DNA of 64,000 bases, taken from positions 1,164,139-1,228,138 of the forward strand of contig NMRA01000036.1 in the NCBI GenBank assembly GCA_002633005.1, read 5' to 3'. The notes beneath the pieces are model-generated. The model was not told the origin of the DNA, searched no databases, and was given only the letters and a program-made list of their open reading frames with translations. Each line of letters opens with the position of its first letter. Within the stretch, counting starts at the first letter, position 1. A program made the position numbers and the translations under genes. This document shows, piece by piece, positions 55,968 through 64,000 of this stretch. This stretch comes from Phoronis australis (Eukaryota; Phoronida; Phoronidae).

Positions 55968-57559
55968 CGCGAATCCCCACCCTATCGTTTGTTGACGTCA
56001 TGGATGACGACATCATAAAAACACTGATAATAAAAGGGAATCAAAGGATTTAGGCAATTATTACATCAGTCGCGTTTTAAAATTAGAAAACAACTAGATG
56101 GAAGTCATTGATAATTTGTGAAGGGATCTTAGTTATGGAAACAATACCTGGTCGAGAAGGGACCTTGGACTCACTGTAAACTTCGCGTACCACTGATAAT
56201 GTAGTTAGACCTTTGAGCACACTTTATTCAAAACTGTTATTAATCCGACTTCCGTCACAACAACAATGTATGAAATTGGTCACAATTTGTTCCTTTGTCA
56301 AAACAGGTATATTATTTAGGCTTGAAATGACACTTCATTCCTACTTGAGACATGGTCCTACAAGTTGTTTTGTCACGGCATGTCATTTTTGCGTTTTGTT
56401 AGAATAAACAAAATTTTAAAAGTATGAATCAAATGCGACTAAACAAACTCTGTAATTATCAAGGTTATGTAGGCCTAAAATCTACTATTTTCTGAAAGTA
56501 CAAATCTATATAATTTGATTTTTGACTTTTACCAGTCTGCCATTAATTGGGTCACGTGACCATATCGTTTTAGGAAAACTTAGCAAAAATGTTCATACTG
56601 AACACAACAACGGCATTAAGAACATGATCAAATTTTATTTGATGTAAATGTTTAAGGTGAGATGTCAAAAACGCTGTTACTGTTTTCTAAAATGTCATTT
56701 TCGTTTCATTTATGCAACTTTAAACATTTTTCATGAAAATTATGAAATTCCTTTGTTCAACAGTCTCTCGTGCAAAAGTGGAACATTTTAAAAACAATTT
56801 CTAAAAGACTTTTCGAGAACATTGCATAAAACATAGCATCTGAAAGTTTGATATGAATCACATCAGCCATCTCTGATGTTCTGAACGTAGCCAAATTTGG
56901 CCATTTTCATACGTAACCTTGAAGTGTTTTAAAATGCCTAAATTTATATTTCATAACGTAATACAGACAGAAATTTGAGATTAGGGAACGCGATTCCCAT
57001 CTTTTCCATGAAGCAGACGAATCTAGGTTGGAGCCAATCACAAGTTTCAAAAAAGGAGAAAATTAAATTGTCTTTTTGGTTTTGTTTTGGTGGTTTCAGT
57101 AGAGGGCTCAAGCCTCCTGCCCCCTTAAATTAAAGCATAGTTGTGAGGACTATTTATCCATTTTCCCATACTGTACTACTGTAGCACTTTCTTGGCTAAC
57201 TTGACATTTTGTAGATTACATTGTCTTTCTATGACCAACGTTAATTAAGGAAATTGACATCAAAAAGCTTTCATAGGAGGTCATTCACCGTGCAAGGTGA
57301 AAGAGCCACCAAAGTTAGGATGCTGGGAGTGATTTAATGAGAAGCTGATACAGATGGATACTTATTTTACTAGGCCGGACAACATTTTAAAACTATATTT
57401 TTCCTAACATTATTCACCGACACATCGATTTGGAAAAACAAAGTCGAAAGAATGTGTAACACGAGTTAAGATAATTGATTAAGATTGTTCAAGAGAATAG
57501 GGTATTCATTATACCAAACGCTATTTGCTATAATTAGAGAATACTTGTATGAGTGGCCT
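55968..57559. other. Intergenic stretch
   Basis: Apart from the CRE near 55,993, nothing recognised. AT-rich with scattered short ORFs. Confidence 0.45.
55993..56000. promoter_or_regulatory. CRE palindrome TGACGTCA beside the GDE1-like start
   Basis: Full consensus CREB/ATF site 26 bases upstream of the GDE1-like ATG (minus-strand sense). It lies in the likely promoter or 5' UTR. Confidence 0.4.
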
Positions 57560-58443
57560 CCCCCGCCACTCCTGTAGCCCACCATACCCCAGCCCGTATA
57601 CCTCTCCACTGGCAAAGCCGAGGTGAAGGCTGGCCTGGATAACGACGTCCTCCTAAACGTCACTGAGCCGCGGGCGAACCCGTAACCTGGAGCCACCGCA
57701 TAGTAGTGTGTGCCAAGAAGAATAGTAAACCACGCCGCACGGTCGACTTACAACCCCTTAACAAATACGCCCTCCGGGAAACCACACACGCTCCCAGTTT
57801 CATCAAGCTCTATCTATAGCACCCAGAACCAAGAAGACAGTGTTTGATGCCTGGAACGGCTACCATAGCGTCCCCATTTGTGAAGCCGATCGACACCTTC
57901 ATCACCCCATGGGGAAGATACCGATACCGCACAGCACCCCAAGGATACATTGCCTCAGGTGACGCCTACACCACACGGTTTGACGAGATCGTCAGCAATA
58001 TTTCCAACCTCACAAAATGCGTTGACGACTCCTTGCTCTGGTCGGAGAGCCTCTTGAACAGTTTTCACCAGGCATGCTAATGGCTTGATGTCTGCGGACG
58101 TAACGGCATAGTCCTCAACACTGACAAACTCACCTTTGCTCAGGAGACCGTTGAGTTCGCTTGGTTTGAGATAACAGCTGACAGTGTCAGGCCAAGCAAA
58201 AACAACCTTGACAGCACACGCAAATTTCCCGCCCCCCAGAGCAGGTCTTTGTTCGGTCTCCTGAATGAAATGTCATACACGTTCAGCATGACAGACAAGA
58301 GGTTACCTTTTCGCAAACTTCTCAAAAAGTACTCTAAATTTCACTGGAATGACATTCTGCAGAATATATTTGACCACTCTGGAGAGACAATCATCAACGG
58401 GATCGAGGAAGGTGTCCGCATGTTTGACAAAGCTAAGGAATGA
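57560..58443 (+). pseudogene. Ty3/gypsy pol fragment (RT to RNase H start), broken
   Basis: Scattered over three frames are gypsy reverse transcriptase landmarks: PRRTVDLQPLNK, FDAWNGYHSVP, RYRTAPQGY, the catalytic-box region KCVDDSLLW, then EITADSVRPS and, in the RNase H connection, RLPFRKLLKK. A frameshift follows the SVP block and a stop interrupts before the palm-end block, so it cannot be translated. No LTRs, protease or integrase are recognised nearby. Confidence 0.8.
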
Positions 58444-59847
58444 ATCCGTTATACGAAAAGTGACCTAAGACTTAAGACAGAAATTTTTCTCCCACTCTCA
58501 CTTCACACTTTTTGAATAAAAGTTTAGCCAAGTAATTTAAAAAAATAATTGCAGGCGGCCTGGTACTGTATCAAACTTGCACAGGCCGCGCGTGTGGGCC
58601 CATTGCACTGATCAAAGCAAATTAATTACGAGCACATCACAATCTATAAATAATTAATAGTACTTGTCTCACTGACTAGTAGTTATGTTTATGTTCTCAG
58701 AGACTTCACAGTTTTGCTGAAATGAAATTTAATTTTTATTCACAAATAGTTATGTGAAGTGTGAGACCGAATTTCTTAGTCACGGTCAATGAAACATTCT
58801 CCATAAGTTCTGAACTACTCCGTTTTACACATTGCGGTAACCCGCGAGATGTCGGGAAGTTGAGCACCTATGATTTGACACTACGGAAATACCAGAGATG
58901 ATCCGGATACTCCAAGGGGAAATCTGAGGCTACGAAAACAATCGAGATGATCTGTAATGGTTAACAGTTAACTATTGAAGAGTCCCTACGAAAGCGTAAA
59001 CCTTGATTAACCTGTTCATTGTTAATGGTACCTCTCTACAAATGGGTCCCTCTTATGGTGTTCGCTCACTAAATGGATGAGTAGCCAAATTTTGTAGTTG
59101 CATCTTCGTCAAAATATATTCGAGTACCCCTTCGGGTTTATACCACTACTACCCGTCCACTGACTTAACGAGTCCATTCATCCGTTACGGCTGCCTTTGA
59201 CGCACAAAAATACGTATAATGGCATGTGGAAATATTAGGGCTATGTATTATCGTTTAGTCAAACTATGCTCTATTTGTTGGTGTAATCACCAGCTACGTC
59301 AGTATATCTAGCTGCTGTTAGAGCTACAGGGTGGAAGGAAAATGTAACATCTCATGAGCTGGAATAACATGATATTTTTAACTTCAAGCTCTATCAGCTA
59401 TCCTTTCCAAAAACATAGGAATATCTAGGTTATAAGTGTGGATTGAAATCAACTAAATGTTATACAATTGATCGTTTTCGAAAATAAGTAAGCAACGAAC
59501 ACGGATAGACAGTCAACTCCAAAACCAAAATGCGCTTCCCAAATAAACTGAACTAAGTTGGTAATTTTCGAATAATAAAAAAAAAATTCCTCTCCGGTCT
59601 AGCAAATTTTCTTGAACAGCATGAAGCTGATATATTGTGCAGAAACCCGTGCTCAATTCATCATTCTCGAGGAGTTCAAAAACCCAAGAACCGAGTCACA
59701 CGTAACTAAATCAACTGAATCAAAAGTCACCTGTAAAGCAGTCACATACAAAGGTCAAAGCTATCCCCCAAGGGTGACCTCAATTGACCTCAGGTTGCCA
59801 TTCAGCGAAACCTTATGGCAAGTCCATAAAAGTCAATCTGAACCTAT
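58444..59847. other. Intergenic stretch
   Basis: No gene or repeat recognised. Confidence 0.45.
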
Positions 59848-60951
59848 TTATTGTATATCATTGTGAAGTATTGTAGGATTAGCATAACCTATTACACGAC
59901 CTGTTACCATAGAATGAATACAAAGGGCACTTTTGTCACTTTTGAAATGTTCTTTTTCTCTTTGACCTAATCTTCTATTCGTCATACCAACATCAAACCT
60001 ACAACACTTGCAGGTAAACCTGAATACAACATTACACCTCCGTAGTACTGACAAGGGATGTTTAAGTTTTGAGAGTATTAATAACAGGACGGTTTTAGTA
60101 CAACAATCAGGTCAATATTGGGTATAAATTTTGATACAGTTATCTGGTTAACCGCCCTTTGGGCAAAATGCGGTCAATATGAGGAAGAACAAGATAATAC
60201 TTTTGTCTCGTAAGACCACATTCCACGTTACCCGAAATAGGAAATTCAATGAGTTTGTTAATACAAGACTGTATACAACTCAATGGATAATCATTATTAA
60301 TGAGAGTAGACTTAATATAACAAAGAAAATTTCTTTGTCTAGTATTCCAGTGTCTGATTAAATCCGTTTACATCCACTAATTAGACCACAAACCAGAGAC
60401 TTTTTATACCTCATAGGTGTGAACATTGGCGGCGCACCACAGGGGGCTGAGAGGGCTATAGCCCCACTGTTTTAAGTGCTACACCGCACGTGGTCTATAG
60501 GCGGTGCATCCCAGAGGGCTAAGGGAGCTTTAGCCCTCCACTTTTTTCAGTGCTGCGCCGCCCATGGTGAAGCTATACCAATTCAAGTACACACCAGGGG
60601 TAGGTTTATGAAAGCAAGACGTGACAATCATACCGTTGTTCGAAAGTTCTAGTCACTAGTACATCTACTAAGAAATGTAATTCACTATTAACCTTCGACT
60701 ATTGACACAATACTAGGTTGTTGAGAATTCAGCCACGGGAAAAAGTGTTCTGTACTGGCACTGTTATCAAAAACTAAGAAAGTAGCGTCAACCAATCTAC
60801 GATAAAAGGAAGGCGGACTACCATTAAAGGACTCAAGAGCCTTTGTCTCTAACCAAGTCATGAATATGTCGACCAAAACAGATCCAAGTCGTATACTAAC
60901 AAAGTCATGCCTATTTCGGGTGACGTGGAATATGGTCCTGAGAGACAAAGG
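59848..60951 (-). pseudogene. Decayed Penelope-like element (RT then GIY-YIG)
   Basis: Minus strand: 60,948-60,688 reads like a Penelope-type reverse transcriptase palm (LGSVLVDIFMTWLE, then YRRLVDATFLVFD, then LNSQQPSIV). Its catalytic YVDD is replaced by LVDA. 60,054-59,848 reads like the GIY-YIG endonuclease (VVFRFTCKCC, VGMTNRRLGQREKEHF). The middle is interrupted by other sequence, including a two-copy GC-rich tandem repeat. Part of the RT sequence recurs inverted at 60,200-60,266. Order and strand fit a 5'-truncated element. Confidence 0.7.
60428..60575. repeat. Two-copy ~72-bp GC-rich tandem repeat
   Basis: GGCGGCGCACCACAGGGGGC and GGCGGTGCATCCCAGAGGGC begin two units. Each has a small GGGCT.TAGCCC hairpin and a GTGCT.C.CCGC end. 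It is inserted within the Penelope-like remnant. Confidence 0.65.
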
Positions 60952-61315
60952 GTATACATGTAAATAGAGGTTGTCAACTACAATTTTGCTGGGGTTTCAA
61001 CTGCTTATTTGACCCACACCAACCTTGTCAATAGGCCGATGTATTTGGACACCACTGTAACGTCATTATGGTCACCGATATGTCTATAAAACCACACGCT
61101 CTATGATTTACCCATCCTTCATTGAGAAGTTGTATGATGATACGAATGGTGAGTCTGGACTGTTTTTAAATTCGCCTTATGCTGCAGTGTTGGTGCACAA
61201 GTGGCACCAGGTCCGCATTTATATGAGCCGTAATACAATAGTAAATAATAATAAATTCAGGTTCAATTAGGACATCCTCTAAATGCTTCTGACTATCATG
61301 AAGTCACTCTTAACG

Positions 61316-61352
61316 TAGTAGTAGCAGTAGCAGTAGCAATAGCAATAGCAGT

Positions 61353-61396
<44 letters not shown>

Positions 61397-61479
61397 TAGT
61401 AGTTGTAGTAGTAGTAGTAGTAGTAGTAGTTGTAGTAGTTGTAGTAGTAGTAGTAGTAGTTGTTGTTGTTGTTGTTGTT

Positions 61480-61518
<39 letters not shown>

Positions 61519-61532
61519 ATAGTAGTAGTAGT
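61316..61532. repeat. Compound trinucleotide microsatellite
   Basis: Blocks of AGT/GTA, AGC (about 10 units, 61353-61381) and GTT units over more than 200 bases. It produces long artefactual Tyr, Thr and Cys frames on the minus strand. Confidence 0.97.
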
Positions 61533-61972
61533 AAATCGGTTTATACTCAAGTAAGTAAACCCCAGGACCGCTCGAATTGACTGACAAGTTGACCGAAATA
61601 TTCAACACATGTAAGCCTATAGCCAGTGTTATTTACTTATTTGTTTACGAGTTGAAAAACGTCAACTAAAGTAATATCTCACCACCTACTCCATTTTGAA
61701 AAAGAACATACCACAACCAATTTGGCGTTATAGTAGCCATTTGGATTAGAAATAACATATCAATTCCTTGATCCAAATTGCACGCATGTAGGTTTTGACA
61801 CAAATGTCTCTCTCAACCACTGAAAAAAAGATTCTGTCGACCATTGTGAAACGCAAAATTGATACAATGACTGAAATAGCGTTACATGCTGCGAACATAT
61901 AGATCAGCAGCTCTTTAATACAGTGCTACTGAAGGAAGAACTCACAGTTCCGTTCTTCCCGCAGAAACATAC

Positions 61973-62073
61973 CGTGAGAGCAGTGTTGACTTAATAACGC
62001 AAAAACCGGTCGGTTGTTCTCTAACCGTCTCCAGGCGAACTCCCAGCTCTTTACGATTCTTGGCGCCACTCAT
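61973..62073 (-). CDS. Candidate first exon, unknown protein
   Basis: Minus strand: ATG at 62073, 33 codons (MSGAKNRKELGVRLETVREQ, then PTGFCVIKSTLLS), then a good donor cg|gtatgt at 61972. GC-richer than its surroundings and codon-like. No downstream exon identified before the Penelope remnant, and no family recognised. Confidence 0.3.
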
Positions 62074-63275
62074 GTAGAAATTCTGTAGAAACATGACTGT
62101 GATGAGACGCTATGGCTATAGAAGGAATCGTTCTTAGCCTTTCCGTTGACTGTCTCTGCAGACTCCATTAAGCACTGAGCCGATGAGCATTTCCACACCA
62201 AATGTTTTCATTAGTGTGCCTGTACAGCCCTGGAAACTCATGAACCAATCGCAATTGACAAAGATTTATGTCACATCATAATCTATCATCATCAGCGTTT
62301 TAAGGAAATATCTTGAAGTGCTCAGTGTGAAAAACAAAAGACGAAAGAGAGAGAAACGTATTTGCCACTAGGATGTCAGGCAATTTTGACCCTAAGGTTG
62401 ACCCCGTATTATTAAAATAACATCAGAAATGGACTCCACATAATAAAAATGGTATAAACAACGTATTGTATGACCCTGCATGTCATCGAGTTGAAAATGC
62501 TCAAGATTGCACAAAGTGCAGCCAAGGTAATTTTGATCTTCTGATCCTATTTAGTACATTTCAAATATATTCAGCAATCAACACTGCAGGGCTTACTATG
62601 AGTGGTATAGGAGCGACTGGAATGTCAAACAAAATGAAATATACATGCCCGATGTAAAAATCGCTGGGTCAACATTTTCACAATCCAAAATGGCGGCTAG
62701 TTACCATGGGGATAGCAATGGGTACCAAACCTGGGTAGAATTTAGTAACGCTGCAACCTCGCTAAAAAGCAAGACTTACAGGGATTACGCGAGATATTGC
62801 CGATACTAGGTCTGTGTATTTTAAATGAGAGCAAGTTAATTTGGCTAGATTTTCTCGCCCAAGACAGCTACTGAGCTCTACCCAGATTTTGATTAGCACA
62901 CTAATTTTACTTTCGGGAAACGTGTGAGAGACAGTATTTTTTCAAGGTTGTCTTAAAACTACCCAAGGCTAGATACGGATACTCCCCGTACTATCGTTTA
63001 TGGATTTAGTAAACTTTGAAAAATTGCCACTTACCATAACCGACAATTTTAGTTTTGGTTTACTTATGCCCTGTGGCGTGCAGACCTTCAGTCATCGCTT
63101 CATTCCGTGAATGAAACACTTATTGTTGTGATGTTATGGTTTTTTATGACGTCATCCTTTTGCGACGTCATTCTTAATTCCTGTCAACATATTTTACATT
63201 TCTTTTATACGTTTCTGCTTCTTTCTATCACAAAAACATTTCAGATTTTGGTATAGTTGGTAGGATATAAAAAAG
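62074..63275. other. Intergenic stretch, possible gypsy 5' LTR
   Basis: No gene supported. The 300-400 bases before 63,276 precede a gypsy gag-like frame and could be its 5' LTR and leader. They contain TGACGTCA (63147-63154) and GACGTCA (63164-63170). LTR borders cannot be fixed because the 3' LTR is outside the window. Confidence 0.35.
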
Positions 63276-64000
63276 ATGGGTGAGTTGGCTGGCATTATTT
63301 CGTTATTACAACAACAAATCAACCAACAGCAAGAGAATCATCAGCGTTTTGCTGAGATTATCACTAGTAGGCTGATGCACCAACCAATGACATATACGCC
63401 AACTTTTGGTGCGTTCGGCAGTTCAGTAGAACTCTGTAAGGATTATTGGTCCAGATTCCAAACATTTGCAGGGGCACACTCCATACATATGGAGAAACTT
63501 CCACAAACTTTCTTGCCGAATCAGACGTCTACAGTTTATAAGTTGGTTGCAACTTTGGCAGAGCAGCAGACACCTTCCAAGGATATGAATCAACTGACTA
63601 TCAATGAAATTACAAACTTTATGGAGAATCAATTCGATTCGAAGTATTTGTAGTAAGGAAGCGATTCAAATTTTGGTCTAACACAAGAAGACAGCCAGGT
63701 GAGACAATACAGGAGCTAACAGCTTGTATTCGACAAGACGCTGCAAAATGCGATTTTCCAACAATAAAGGATCCTCAGGATGAAGCTATGAGAACTAGAT
63801 TTATTTGTTCAATTAATTATGAGGTGGACTAAAAGCCCTTTTCAAAATAAAAAAACGACGAATTATCTTTAAAGAAGTCCATAGAAATAGCAACAGAAAT
63901 TGAAGAGGAGTCCAAAGTTGCAAAAGAAACGGTTTACGGAGATCCAGTGCTTAAAGGCGAAGGCAACCTTTTTTCATGTCATTTTGAGGTAAAACAAGGT
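63276..64000 (+). pseudogene. Ty3/gypsy gag-like region, 5' part, broken
   Basis: An ATG-led frame of 125 codons begins with a Gln-rich coiled segment (LLQQQINQQQ). It stops at TAG 63651-63653. The following frame resumes one base out of register with the gag-like segment KFWSNTRRQPGE, IQELTACIRQDAAKCDF and RTRFIC, with two more in-frame stops near 63,831-63,852. The pattern matches capsid-domain gag of invertebrate gypsy elements. It runs off the window end. Its several breaks mean it is not functional as read. Confidence 0.65.

Noticed and set aside
61279-61608. Long Tyr/Thr/Cys homopolymeric frames
   Set aside because: Produced by the trinucleotide microsatellite.

Overview
The window is animal nuclear DNA: split genes with GT-AG introns, AATAAA poly(A) signals, AT-rich non-coding sequence, many decayed transposable elements and one 260-base assembly gap. 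The recognisable proteins resemble their vertebrate counterparts, while the repeats look like those of marine invertebrates. I suspect an invertebrate deuterostome such as a hemichordate or lancelet, but the sequence alone does not settle this.

Left third (1-20,185, + strand): all but the 5' end of a gene for the SR-type splicing regulator SREK1. I assembled 14 coding exons by hand. Every exon/exon phase agrees and the summed reading frame (607 codons plus stop) stays open. It encodes the end of RRM1, a linker, RRM2 and a long Arg/Ser domain. Six consecutive RS-domain exons are all multiples of three with the same phase (2-2). The introns carry a 1.4-kb TIR element, a 0.76-kb TIR element, a near-palindromic inverted repeat of about 470 bp, and two arrays built from monomers of about 148 bp.

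Middle (20,186-47,480): mostly repeats. These include a 193-bp satellite, short palindromes, a hAT-like MITE with an 8-bp target-site duplication, a second large copy of the 148-bp-monomer array, a LINE 3' fragment and a family of roughly 430-bp units carrying nuclear-receptor DR1 motifs. One intact exon of a rhodanese/mercaptopyruvate sulfurtransferase (32,743-32,958) stands alone with no partner exons found.

Right part (47,480-64,000): a candidate TATA promoter with a signal-peptide exon, a TIR element containing the gap, then a minus-strand six-exon gene (49,576-55,967) for a membrane-anchored GDE1-type glycerophosphodiester phosphodiesterase. Its reading frame is maintained but its catalytic residues are replaced, which predicts a pseudoenzyme. 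Beyond it lie decayed Ty3/gypsy and Penelope-like retroelements, a trinucleotide microsatellite and, at the window end, the 5' part of another decayed gypsy element.

The most striking unexplained structure is the 148-bp-monomer array family. Nearly every monomer carries one copy of a motif matching the vertebrate CTCF core consensus at nucleosome-length spacing (about 145-157 bp), in a three-type higher-order order, at two SREK1 introns and one intergenic locus.
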